Shown: positions 42,898 to 51,519 of the stretch, one piece after another | Layout: the number at the start of each line of letters is the position of its first letter | How positions within the stretch are numbered: position 1 is the stretch's first letter | Assembly: GCF_900110835.1 (NCBI RefSeq) | Contig: NZ_FOJG01000002.1 | Coordinates: 3,068,556-3,132,555 of the forward strand | DNA from: Chitinophaga arvensicola | GTDB taxonomy: Bacteria > Bacteroidota > Bacteroidia > Chitinophagales > Chitinophagaceae | DNA length: 64,000 nt | Reading direction: 5' to 3' | Program-made: the position numbers and the translations under genes | Notes under the pieces: model-generated | Database searches by the model: none | What the model saw: the letters and a program-made list of their open reading frames with translations, nothing else | Told to the model about the DNA's origin: nothing

Positions 42898-45399
42898 ATG
42901 GCTGTACAGATCAATTTACCGGAACACATCAAAGGTTTGGATGAAGCGGCAGTGAATGCCTCCCGGCAGCAGCATGGCAGCAATATTCCACCGGCGCCTG
43001 CCGCAAATACATTGACGGCTATACTGAAAGAGATCGTGGAAGAACCAATGCTGGTACTGCTCATCGCGGTTACTGCCATTTACTTTGTGATGGGTGAACT
43101 GGGAGAAGCATACTTTATGCTCGCCGCGATAGCCCTGGTATCGGGCATTTCCTTTTACCAGGATAGTCGCAGCCGCAAGGCCCTGGAAGCACTGGAGAAA
43201 ATGAATGAGCCTCTGAGCAAGGTAATCCGCCAGGGCATACTGATCAGTATTCCCACCAGTGAAATAGTAGTGGGAGATATGATGCTGGTATCTGAAGGGA
43301 ATACGATTAATGCCGACGGCATTATTGTACACAGCAATGATTTTTCTGTAAACGAGTCGGCCCTTACCGGTGAAGCTTTTGCCGTGTTCAAACAGGCAGA
43401 CAGCAAAGATAACAACGTATACAGCGGAACAGTAGTGGTATCCGGGCTGGCCATCTGTGAAGCTACGCAAACCGGAGCCCATACAAAAATAGGGCAACTG
43501 GGAGAAGCGATCCTGAACATCAGGGAAGAACCCACGCTGCTGCAATTGCAGATCCGTCAGTTTGTGAAGTGGATGGCCATTGTGGGCGCTGTTGTATTCC
43601 TGGCTGTATGGGGATTTAATTTTATTCGCAGCGGCAATTTAACCGATAGTTTGCTGAAAGGGCTGACACTGGCCATGTCCATTTTACCGGAAGAAATCCC
43701 GGTGGCATTTACCACCTTTATGGCATTGGGTTCCCGGCGACTGATGCAGATGGGCATCATTGTAAAAAAGATCCGCACTGTGGAAGCACTGGGGAGTGCT
43801 ACCATTATCTGCACTGATAAAACCGGCACCATCACGGAAAATAAAATGAGCCTGCAGGCGGTGTATAACGGCGCCGACCACACGTTATATGAAAGCGGTC
43901 ATTTCCCGGAAGCATTGATCACCACAGCGATGTGGGCGAGTGAACCGGTACCGTTTGACCCAATGGAGAAAACACTCCACCGGCTATACGAAGAAATGAC
44001 GGCCACCGATTTGCGCGCAGATTATACCATGGTGCATGAGTATCCGCTGTCTGGCAAACCGCCGATGATGACGCATATTTATGAAAATACAGCGAGTCAG
44101 CGCATTGTGGCCGCGAAAGGAGCGCCGGAAGCTATCCTGGCCGTTTGTCATCTCCCGGAAAAAGAACAAGAGAAAATCACCGGGCAGATCAATGCTTTAG
44201 CTCAAAAGGGGTACCGGATACTGGCAGTTGCCACTTCCGACTTTACCGGCAAGGACTATCCGGTGGAACAACAGGCATTACCGTTTGTGTTTACCGGTTT
44301 ACTCGCCTTTTACGATCCACCGAAAAGCAATATCAATGAGGTGTTCCGGCATTTCTACCAGGCAGGAATCCAGGTAAAAATCATTACCGGCGATAATGCC
44401 GTAACTACCTGCGCCATCGCGCGGCTGGCCGGTTTGCAGCAACCTGGTGAAGCGGTAAATGGCGCCGACCTCATGCAAATGGATGCCGGCAAACAGCTGG
44501 CTACATTGCAGTCGGTCAATATCTTTACACGCATGTTTCCCGAAGCGAAACTGGCCGCCATCAATGCACTCAAGGCTGATAATGAAATAGTAGCCATGAC
44601 GGGCGACGGCGTTAACGACGGGCCCGCCCTGAAAGCCGCACATATCGGCATCGCCATGGGCAAAAAAGGCACCGAGATCGCCAAACAGGCAGCCGCACTG
44701 ATCCTGGTGAATGATGACCTGAGCAGCATGGTAGATGCTATTGCCATGGGCCGGAGAATTTACACCAATATCAAAAAAGCGGTACAGTATATTATTTCCA
44801 TTCATATCCCTATTATCCTCACCGTGTCCCTGCCGCTGTTCCTTGGATGGATTTACCCGAATATCTTTACACCGGTGCATGTTATTTTCCTGGAAATCAT
44901 TATGGGGCCTACCTGTTCCATTGTATATGAAAACGAACCCATGGAAGAAAATGCCATGCTGCAACCACCACGACCCATTACACAAACGTTCCTGTCGTTC
45001 CGGGAAATGAATATCAGTCTGCTCCAGGGATTATTCATTACCGCAGGCGTGCTTACAGCCTACCAGTGGAGCGTGGCACAGGACGCAGGCGAAACCATTA
45101 CACGGAGCATGGTGTTTACCACATTGGTGCTCGCCAATATTTTTCTTACCTTGGTAAACCGTTCGTTCTATTACTCCTTTATACACAGCATGCGCAACCG
45201 GAATAAATTAATGGTGGGCGTTATTATCATCACCTTGTTACTGCTGGCAGTAATGCTATACATTCCCCCGGTGGCGCAGTTTTTCAGTATTACAGCGCTT
45301 TCTATGCAGCAGCTGCTGATAAGCGCTGCGATCAGTGCAGTATCGGTGTTGTGGTTTGAAGTATGGAAATTATGGAAAAGAACATTTCAACGTAATTAA
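42898..45399 (+). CDS. Cation-transporting P-type ATPase (P2-like, probably Ca2+ or related cation)
   Basis: 833 residues from ATG 42898. A cation-ATPase N-domain (INLPEHIKGLDEAAVNASRQQHG) is followed by two membrane helices and the actuator domain with LTGEA (156-160). Helix M4 carries SILPEEIPVAF (261-271). The phosphorylated D307 is in CTDKTGT. The N domain has SGKPPMMT and KGAPEAIL; MTGDGVNDGPALKAAHIGIAMG is the hinge. Six C-terminal helices complete it. The M4 motif PEEIP replaces the PEGLP of classic Ca-ATPases, so the ion is uncertain. Its stop codon is followed at once by the ATG of a dehydrogenase gene. Confidence 0.9.
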   Translation: MAVQINLPEHIKGLDEAAVNASRQQHGSNIPPAPAANTLTAILKEIVEEPMLVLLIAVTAIYFVMGELGEAYFMLAAIALVSGISFYQDSRSRKALEALEKMNEPLSKVIRQGILISIPTSEIVVGDMMLVSEGNTINADGIIVHSNDFSVNESALTGEAFAVFKQADSKDNNVYSGTVVVSGLAICEATQTGAHTKIGQLGEAILNIREEPTLLQLQIRQFVKWMAIVGAVVFLAVWGFNFIRSGNLTDSLLKGLTLAMSILPEEIPVAFTTFMALGSRRLMQMGIIVKKIRTVEALGSATIICTDKTGTITENKMSLQAVYNGADHTLYESGHFPEALITTAMWASEPVPFDPMEKTLHRLYEEMTATDLRADYTMVHEYPLSGKPPMMTHIYENTASQRIVAAKGAPEAILAVCHLPEKEQEKITGQINALAQKGYRILAVATSDFTGKDYPVEQQALPFVFTGLLAFYDPPKSNINEVFRHFYQAGIQVKIITGDNAVTTCAIARLAGLQQPGEAVNGADLMQMDAGKQLATLQSVNIFTRMFPEAKLAAINALKADNEIVAMTGDGVNDGPALKAAHIGIAMGKKGTEIAKQAAALILVNDDLSSMVDAIAMGRRIYTNIKKAVQYIISIHIPIILTVSLPLFLGWIYPNIFTPVHVIFLEIIMGPTCSIVYENEPMEENAMLQPPRPITQTFLSFREMNISLLQGLFITAGVLTAYQWSVAQDAGETITRSMVFTTLVLANIFLTLVNRSFYYSFIHSMRNRNKLMVGVIIITLLLLAVMLYIPPVAQFFSITALSMQQLLISAAISAVSVLWFEVWKLWKRTFQRN

Positions 45400-46383
45400 A
45401 TGGATATGATGAAGGTATTTACCACCAGGATTATTCCCGAAGAAGGATTGTCATTGCTGCAGCGTGCAGGCTTTACCGTTACACAGTGGTCCGAACCGCA
45501 TGAGATGACACCGGCACAAAGAGTACAATTTTGCAAGGAAAATGATGCGTTGTTGTTTGCCGGCGGTGACAAACTGGATCGTGCTTTTTTAGAACAATGC
45601 AGGCACCTGAAAGTGATCAGCCTGTTGTCTGTAGGCTACGACAATGTAGACCTGAAAGCAGCCACAGAACTGGGACTTCAGATCACCAACACACCGGGTG
45701 TCCTGAGCAATGCCACGGCCGATACTGCATTTCTACTGATGTTGTCTGTTGCACGGAAAGCATTCTTCCAGCATAAAAGAATTTTAAAAGGCGACTGGGG
45801 CTTCTCCACACCTACCTCCAATCTCGGAATTGATATAGAAGGAAAAACACTGGGGATATGGGGATTGGGCAACATCGGTGCAGTGATGGCACAACGCTGC
45901 CGCGCTGCGTTTGGCATGAAGATCATTTACTGCAATCGTCACCGTAATGAAGCCGCAGAAAAATCGCTCGATGCCACCTTTGTTTCTTTTGAAGAGCTAC
46001 TGCAACAAAGTGATGTCATCAGCGTACATACTTCACTCACACCTGAAACAAAAGATAAATTCAATAAAGACACCTTCCGGAAAATGAAGCCCACCGCTAT
46101 TTTCATCAATGCGGCCCGGGGAGGCATCCACAATGAACCCGACCTGATTGCCGCTTTACAGGAAGGCATTATCTGGGGCGCCGGGCTGGATGTTACCAAC
46201 CCGGAACCAATGCACCCGGATAACCCATTGCTGGAAATGCCTACGGTAGCGGTGTTGCCACATATTGGTTCTGCCACTTCAGAAACCAGGAACGCTATGT
46301 CGCGTATCGCAGCGGAAAATGTGATTGCTGCGTTAAAAGGTAATCCGGTACCGAACCCCGTAAATCATCTGTATAACCTGTAA
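45400..46383 (+). CDS. D-2-hydroxyacid dehydrogenase (glycerate/glyoxylate reductase type)
   Basis: 327 residues from ATG 45400, directly after the TAA of the P-type ATPase; ATGs at codons 3 and 4 are alternatives. The N-terminus is KVFTTRIIPEEGLSLLQRAGFTVTQW. LLSVGYDNVDLKAATELGLQITNTPGVLSNATADTAFLLMLSVAR is the conserved substrate part. The NAD(P) motif is GIWGLGNIGAVMAQRC. The catalytic Arg is in INAARGG and the His in LPHIGSATSETR, with the Glu in NPEPM. This fits the GRHPR/GyaR group, which reduces glyoxylate or hydroxypyruvate. The link to the ATPase is probably just co-transcription. Confidence 0.92.
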   Translation: MDMMKVFTTRIIPEEGLSLLQRAGFTVTQWSEPHEMTPAQRVQFCKENDALLFAGGDKLDRAFLEQCRHLKVISLLSVGYDNVDLKAATELGLQITNTPGVLSNATADTAFLLMLSVARKAFFQHKRILKGDWGFSTPTSNLGIDIEGKTLGIWGLGNIGAVMAQRCRAAFGMKIIYCNRHRNEAAEKSLDATFVSFEELLQQSDVISVHTSLTPETKDKFNKDTFRKMKPTAIFINAARGGIHNEPDLIAALQEGIIWGAGLDVTNPEPMHPDNPLLEMPTVAVLPHIGSATSETRNAMSRIAAENVIAALKGNPVPNPVNHLYNL

Positions 46384-48753
46384 CTATTCGCTTCTTAAAT
46401 TACTGACAGGATTGGCCAGGGCCGCCCGCACGGATTTTACGCCAATGGTAGTCACTACCATAACCACCGTAATAACTACCGGCCATGCAAAAGCCTCCGG
46501 GCCAATCGTCAGGCGGTAAGCAAAATCCTGTAACCACTCGTGCATCACATACCAGGCTACCGGTATGGCTATAATCAGGGAGAAGAAGATTAACACAATA
46601 AATTCTTTCAGAAATAACCATAGTATGGATGAAACGCTGGCGCCCAGCACCTTGCGGATGCCGATCTCCTTACGCCGTTGTATAGCCATAAACGATACCA
46701 GCCCCAGTAAACCGATACAACCTACCAATACCGCCAGGGAAGAGAAAATACGGATCATTCCCAGCAGCACTTCTTCCGCATGATACATCCGGCTGATATT
46801 TTCATCCAGGAACTGATAAGACCAGGTATAGTCCGGATAAGTGTCTTTCCAGACTTTTTCCAATGCTGGTAACAATGTTTTCGCATCCCGGACATTCATT
46901 TTCACGGCACAGGAATAGTAACCCTGGAAGTCGCTGTACAAACACAGCGGATCAATTTCTCCATGAAAATCACCGGTATGAAAGTCTTTTACCACGCCCA
47001 GAATGGTAGCCTTTACATCATACACGCCAATGGTTTTGCCGATAACCGCTTCCGGGGAAGCTGCTTTTACGCGCTTTACAAATGTTTCATTCACCAGGCA
47101 ACCATTCAGGGTATCGCCTCCATATAAATTGCGTCCGGCGATCAATTGCAATCCGAAGGTAGCCAGGTAATTGGCGTCTGCCGTTTTGGTACTCATCCGG
47201 AACGACTCTGTTTTGGGGCGGCCATCATACACAAAATCGTCTTCGTTATTCACCACAGACATAGGAGATGTCAGGCAAAAGCTCACGGCTTTTACCCCGC
47301 TCATTTCTGAAAAACGGTTACGCAACAGATCTACCGAGCGTTTATTCTCTTCCGGGATATTGATCATCAGGATGCCTGATTTGTTGAAACCGATATCCGT
47401 GTCCATAGATGAACGCAATTGTTTTGATATGATAAGGGTACAACTGATCAGGAACAATACAATCGCAAACTGCGCTACTACCAACACTTTCCGCAATGGA
47501 ATACCGGCTGTTTGCCCCCCCAGTACTTTTCCCCGCATTGTTTCCACCGGTTTCAGACGCGCCAGCAAACTTCCCGGGTAGTAGCCTACCAGTAAGGTAA
47601 CCACAACGAATAAACTGATGGCAAAGCCCAGGAACCAGGGTTGATATAAATTCCGGGGGCTGATCTTTGTGTCAAACAATTGGTTGAAAGAAGGGAAAGC
47701 AGCGTAGGTTACGGCCACTGATAAAAGAATAGCTGCCAGCACCAGGATGCCGGTTTCCATGATAAACTGCCAGCGTATCATAGTTGCAGAACTACCCAGT
47801 ACTTTTCGTACTCCCGCTTCCCGTGACCGGTAAAAAAGACGGGCTGTAGTGAGATTTATAAAATTGATACCCGCCATCAGTACCAGAAAAAGCCCTACCA
47901 GTGACAATCCCCATAATTGTTTCTTTTCTATCTGGCCATCGTAGATCCGGTTAAAATGAATATCAGATAAGGGCTGCATATAAAGTATCATCTCCTTGTG
48001 GCCTACTTTTTTGAGCAATTGCGGAAAAGCGCCTTCTACTGTAGTTGCGGTTACACCTGGCCGGAGTTTCATAAAACATTGAATAGAAGAAGAAATACCC
48101 CCCCAGCTGCTGTCGCTACCCAACCAGGGGTTGGCTATCTTATAACTGGCATAGGAGAGATAGATCTGCTGCTGGTTGCTGCTATTCTCCGGGATATCCT
48201 TCATGACCCCTACAATGGTATATTGGTACTTATTATTCAGTAAAATCTGCTTGCCGATCACATCTGTGCCTGAAAAAAAGCGCCGGGCTTCTTTTTCTGT
48301 AATGAGCGCCTGGTAAGGTGCCTGCAGGGCATCTACCGTACCACTCACCAATGGATAATTAAAAATATTGAAATATGCGGGTTCCACGTATGCCGCAGCG
48401 CTATGGAACATTTTGCGTACCTCGCCGTTGCCCACAGTTACCTGTGGTTCTCCCCAATCGGCGCGCATCGCTACATTTTCTGCAAAGGTATAGTCGGCTG
48501 CAAACGCCTTACCAAAGGGTTGCGGCAAACCCTGTGAATAGTCGTCCCCTCCAAAGGTAGTTTTAGAAACCACCCGGTAAATACGTTCTTTATCTTTATG
48601 AAAATTATCAAAACTCAGGTGATAGTGAAGCAAACAGGCAATCAGCATCGCACCTGCAAACCCGGTAGTAAGACCAGCGAGATTGATGAATGTAAATAAC
48701 GGCTGATGACGGATATTTCTCCAGGCTGTTCGAAACCAGTTAAGTTGCAGCAT
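46384..48753 (-). CDS. ABC transporter permease, FtsX/MacB type (double-FtsX)
   Basis: 789 residues from ATG 48753 (MLQLNWFRTAWRNIRHQPLFTFINLAGLTTGFAGAMLIACLL); a TTG at 48918 is an unlikely start. The architecture equals that of the permease at 40223-42619: MacB_PCD periplasmic domain, FtsX helices with EAGVRKVLGSSATMIRWQF, a second periplasmic part (TKTADANYLATFGLQLIAGRNLYGG) and a final FtsX unit with KEIGIRKVLGASVSSILWLFLKEF. No ATPase gene is adjacent. Its stop touches the stop of the convergent dehydrogenase gene. A good sigma-54-type promoter and two dyad sites lie upstream, so expression is probably activator-controlled. Confidence 0.92.
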   Translation of the reverse strand: MLQLNWFRTAWRNIRHQPLFTFINLAGLTTGFAGAMLIACLLHYHLSFDNFHKDKERIYRVVSKTTFGGDDYSQGLPQPFGKAFAADYTFAENVAMRADWGEPQVTVGNGEVRKMFHSAAAYVEPAYFNIFNYPLVSGTVDALQAPYQALITEKEARRFFSGTDVIGKQILLNNKYQYTIVGVMKDIPENSSNQQQIYLSYASYKIANPWLGSDSSWGGISSSIQCFMKLRPGVTATTVEGAFPQLLKKVGHKEMILYMQPLSDIHFNRIYDGQIEKKQLWGLSLVGLFLVLMAGINFINLTTARLFYRSREAGVRKVLGSSATMIRWQFIMETGILVLAAILLSVAVTYAAFPSFNQLFDTKISPRNLYQPWFLGFAISLFVVVTLLVGYYPGSLLARLKPVETMRGKVLGGQTAGIPLRKVLVVAQFAIVLFLISCTLIISKQLRSSMDTDIGFNKSGILMINIPEENKRSVDLLRNRFSEMSGVKAVSFCLTSPMSVVNNEDDFVYDGRPKTESFRMSTKTADANYLATFGLQLIAGRNLYGGDTLNGCLVNETFVKRVKAASPEAVIGKTIGVYDVKATILGVVKDFHTGDFHGEIDPLCLYSDFQGYYSCAVKMNVRDAKTLLPALEKVWKDTYPDYTWSYQFLDENISRMYHAEEVLLGMIRIFSSLAVLVGCIGLLGLVSFMAIQRRKEIGIRKVLGASVSSILWLFLKEFIVLIFFSLIIAIPVAWYVMHEWLQDFAYRLTIGPEAFAWPVVITVVMVVTTIGVKSVRAALANPVSNLRSE

Positions 48754-48782
48754 ATGGGAGTATTTTTTCAGAAAACCAGGGC

Positions 48783-48799
48783 TGCATAAAACAGGCCAA
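48783..48799 (-). promoter_or_regulatory. Sigma-54-type promoter of the second permease gene
   Basis: The minus strand reads TTGGCCTGTTTTATGCA. The invariant GG and GC are separated by exactly 10 bases, as required for RpoN promoters (consensus TTGGCACG-N4-TTGCA). Transcription would start about 20 bases before the ATG at 48753. Confidence 0.65.
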
Positions 48800-48840
48800 T
48801 CCTGAAACCCTTTGCCAACGCGAGCCTTTACCAGCACGAT

Positions 48841-48875
48841 TGTCCGCAAACGGACAGGAAGTCCGCAGATGAACA
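48841..48875. promoter_or_regulatory. Two enhancer-like dyads upstream of the sigma-54-type promoter
   Basis: TGTCCGCAAACGGACA (48841-48856) is a 6-4-6 perfect inverted repeat. AGTCCGCAGATGAACA (48860-48875) has the same geometry with changes. Centres are 19 bases apart and about 50-70 bases upstream of the -24 box, typical of activator sites for RpoN. The same TGTYC-N6-GRACA form occurs at 42733-42748. Confidence 0.6.
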
Positions 48876-48889
48876 GGAGTAATTTACAA

Positions 48890-49462
48890 TCATACCAACT
48901 GCGACAACCCAGTTCCAAAGCCCTCGATGCTTTCTTTCATATGATGCAGGGAGCCGGGTAATAATTTCAGGCGCTCTTCTTTCACAATATAAATTCTTCC
49001 GGAACTCGCATTGGGCGCGTTAGGGATGTATACCACATGCCAGCCGGCTGCATTTTTCTCTATGAGAATACCCGGTTGCCAGGCTTCTTCCAGCCAGATC
49101 AGCACACCGTGGCGACCGGTTTCCTCACCGGCACTCTCCTGCGCTAACATCTGGATAAAAATAAATCCGGGCATAAAACGCAGTACGTTTTTATCGAGCC
49201 AGCGATGCACCACGCCCACCTTTTCCAGTCGCGTGAGCAAGCCCGCCAGGTAACACAACAACAGCAATACTACCGTTGTCAGCAGTGCCAGTAAAGTAAA
49301 TCCGAAAAGACGTTCGATATCAAAATAGGCCATGATGCGTCTTACCACCAGGTGGATGGCCATCCACATTTTTCCAATGAAAAAGCACACCACAATGATC
49401 GGGAGAATCAGCATACAACCACGGAGAATTGTTTTGCGGATAGTAGCGGGAAAGAGTTTCAT
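48890..49462 (-). CDS. DUF502 family membrane protein
   Basis: 190 residues from ATG 49462. Two membrane segments are clear: about residues 15-35 (GCMLILPIIVVCFFIGKMWMA) and 53-76 (GFTLLALLTTVVLLLLCYLAG). The soluble C-terminal half has KNVLRFMPGFIFIQMLAQES, GVLIWLEEAWQPGILIEKNAAGWHVVYIPNAPNASSGRIYIV, where the PNAPNASSG patch is typical of DUF502. The role of the family is unknown. It lies 137 bases upstream of the permease gene on the same strand, but the sigma-54-type promoter in between makes a separate unit likely. Confidence 0.82.
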   Translation of the reverse strand: MKLFPATIRKTILRGCMLILPIIVVCFFIGKMWMAIHLVVRRIMAYFDIERLFGFTLLALLTTVVLLLLCYLAGLLTRLEKVGVVHRWLDKNVLRFMPGFIFIQMLAQESAGEETGRHGVLIWLEEAWQPGILIEKNAAGWHVVYIPNAPNASSGRIYIVKEERLKLLPGSLHHMKESIEGFGTGLSQLV

Positions 49463-49500
49463 GTGTCTGGTTTGCCCTCCATAAACAAATGTTGACGGTG

Positions 49501-49532
49501 ATTGTTGGGTTAATACATATTCATTAACTTTA
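49501..49532 (+). promoter_or_regulatory. Possible promoter of the thiolase gene
   Basis: ATTG (49501-49504), a 20-base spacer, then TAACTTTA (49525-49532), one base off TAnnTTTG. The start codon is 17 bases downstream at 49549. Tentative. Confidence 0.3.
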
Positions 49533-49548
49533 GCTAAAGCTCTCCCTC

Positions 49549-50811
49549 ATGAAAAAGGTCGCTATCATCGGCGGATTACGGATCCCTTTCGTTAAGTCCT
49601 TTAAAGAATATAATCATATCAGCAACCAGGAAATGCTCACTTTCTGTTTAAACGGACTGGTGGAAAAATATGGTCTGGCCGGCAAACGCCTGGGAGAAGT
49701 AGCGCTGGGAGCGCTTTTAAACCGGTCTACCGACTGGAACTTTGCCCGCGAATGTGTGCTGGGTACTGCGCTGGATCCGCATACACCAGGCTATAGCGTA
49801 CTGAGAGCCTGTGGTACCAGCCTGGATACCACCATCCAACTGGGGCTGCGCATCGCCTGCGGACAGATAGATACCGCCATTAGCGGCGGCAGCGATACCA
49901 ACAGCGATATTCCACTACTGTTTCAACAGCACCTGGCGTGGAAGCTCGCCGATCTGCGCGCGGCGAAAACATTTTCACAGCGATTGAAAATCATCGCTTC
50001 CATCCGCCTGAAAGACCTGAAACCTTTATATCCTTCTATTGTAGAGCCCAGAACGGGGCTATCGATGGGACAACATACAGAAAAAATGGTGAAGGAATGG
50101 GGCATTACCCGGGAAGAACAGGACGCATTGGCCTACCGTAGTCATATGAATGCCGCCAAAGCCTACGGGGAAGGCTTTTTCAGTGATCTGCTTCTGCCAT
50201 TCAAAGGCGTTAAAAAAGATACCATCATCCGGGCAGATACTACCCCTGAAAAACTGGCAGCACTAAAACCTGCGTTCGACTTCAGCGGCAATGGCTCTCT
50301 CACCGCCGGGAACAGCACCTTGTATACCGATGGTGCGTCTGCATTACTGATGGCCTCAGAGGAGTATGCACAACAACAGAACTGGCCGGTGCTGGCGCAC
50401 CTGGTGGATGCAGAAACAGCAGCAGTAGATTATGTGAACGGTGAAGGATTGCTTATGGCGCCTACCTACGCGGTAGCACGGATGCTGAAACGCAATCACC
50501 TGAAACTACAAGACTTCGATATCTATGAAATCCACGAAGCTTTCAGCGGGCAGGTACTCTGCACACTGAAAGCCTGGGAAGATGCCGCCTACTGTAAAAA
50601 GCTGGGATGGGAGGCGCCACTCGGCAGCATTGATCGCAGCAAATTGAATACAAAAGGAGGAAGTGTTGCTATCGGTCACCCTTTTGCAGCCACCGGTACG
50701 CGGATCCTGGCGCAAACGGCTAAAATATTGCAGCAACGCGGCAGCGGCAGGGCATTGATCTCTATCTGTACCGCCGGCGGCATGGGCGTAGTAGCTATCC
50801 TGGAAAGATAA
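49549..50811 (+). CDS. Acetyl-CoA C-acyltransferase (thiolase)
   Basis: 420 residues from ATG 49549. The thiolase fold is clear: KKVAIIGGLRIPF at the start, the nucleophile C88 in YSVLRACGTSLDTTIQLG, ISGGSDTNSD, NGSLTAGNSTLYTDGASALL, the His in DIYEIHEAFSGQVL, HPFAATGTR and the second active-site Cys in SICTAGGMGV. It cleaves or forms 3-ketoacyl-CoA. The long insert (RLKDLKPLYPSIVEPRTGLSMGQHTEKMVKEW) is seen in FadI-like thiolases of fatty-acid degradation. No other beta-oxidation gene is adjacent. Alternative roles in polyketide-like or hydroxybutyrate metabolism cannot be excluded. Confidence 0.92.
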   Translation: MKKVAIIGGLRIPFVKSFKEYNHISNQEMLTFCLNGLVEKYGLAGKRLGEVALGALLNRSTDWNFARECVLGTALDPHTPGYSVLRACGTSLDTTIQLGLRIACGQIDTAISGGSDTNSDIPLLFQQHLAWKLADLRAAKTFSQRLKIIASIRLKDLKPLYPSIVEPRTGLSMGQHTEKMVKEWGITREEQDALAYRSHMNAAKAYGEGFFSDLLLPFKGVKKDTIIRADTTPEKLAALKPAFDFSGNGSLTAGNSTLYTDGASALLMASEEYAQQQNWPVLAHLVDAETAAVDYVNGEGLLMAPTYAVARMLKRNHLKLQDFDIYEIHEAFSGQVLCTLKAWEDAAYCKKLGWEAPLGSIDRSKLNTKGGSVAIGHPFAATGTRILAQTAKILQQRGSGRALISICTAGGMGVVAILER

Positions 50812-50814
50812 ATG

Positions 50815-51453
50815 TTACTCGCTCCACGGAGAATGCAGAATACAATCGCAGAAGTTTTTACGTTTGAATTCCGGAATCATATAAGCACATACATCTGCCT
50901 TGATATTACCAAAGGTTGTTTCCGTTTTATGTTCAAACCCTCCAAAAAAGGTAGGAATAATCTTTTTCTTAAAGCCATTACGCGGAAATGCGGCCAGGAT
51001 AGCCAACCGGTGTTCTTCGCTCAGGTGTTCATATCCTTCTCCCATTACATCCAGTCCTACTCCACTATACATCAACGCCACTTCCGGCTCCTTGTATTCC
51101 GCAATACCAATAGTCGTGTGCAATGCGATGGTATCCCATACCAATTGCTGCGAGGCAGGTGGCACGCCATGCGAGCGTAAAAAATCACGGGCGGCATTGG
51201 CGCCATCTACTTCAAACCGCTTATCCGGACTGCTGTAATGCGGCTGTAATCCGAGGTCATGAAAGGCGGCGCTGATATACAACAGCTCAGGATCAAAAGG
51301 CAGGTTCCTGCGCTGCCCGTTTAATACTGCAAAAATATAAACGCGGAGAGAGTGATTATACAGGAATTCCGTTCCATGTTCGCGTAATAACTCCGTGGCT
51401 TGTACGGCCAGTTGACTATCGGGTATTTTCACCCCTGCAATTGTTTTACACAT
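50815..51453 (-). CDS. HD-domain phosphohydrolase
   Basis: 212 residues from ATG 51453 (a TTG at 51489 would add twelve). The HD motif is visible: His in LYNHSLRVYIFAVLNG, His-Asp in LYISAAFHDLGLQPHYS, and LHTTIGIAEYKEPEVALMYSGVGLDVMGEG with a later Asp. It resembles cyanamide hydratase-like and related HD proteins that act on small molecules or nucleotides. No signal peptide is present. Its stop is 3 bases from the convergent thiolase stop, and an AraC-type regulator gene lies just upstream on the same strand. The substrate is unknown. Confidence 0.83.
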   Translation of the reverse strand: MCKTIAGVKIPDSQLAVQATELLREHGTEFLYNHSLRVYIFAVLNGQRRNLPFDPELLYISAAFHDLGLQPHYSSPDKRFEVDGANAARDFLRSHGVPPASQQLVWDTIALHTTIGIAEYKEPEVALMYSGVGLDVMGEGYEHLSEEHRLAILAAFPRNGFKKKIIPTFFGGFEHKTETTFGNIKADVCAYMIPEFKRKNFCDCILHSPWSE

Positions 51454-51519
51454 ACGATTTGCTTTTATGCTACAAAGGTAGACTGGCAAAGCATTAGCGG
51501 GAATAACAAAAGCAGTGTA

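Noticed and set aside
48754..48918. N-terminal extension of the second permease to TTG 48918
   Set aside because: The extension would read through the sigma-54-type promoter and dyads; ATG 48753 matches the family start.
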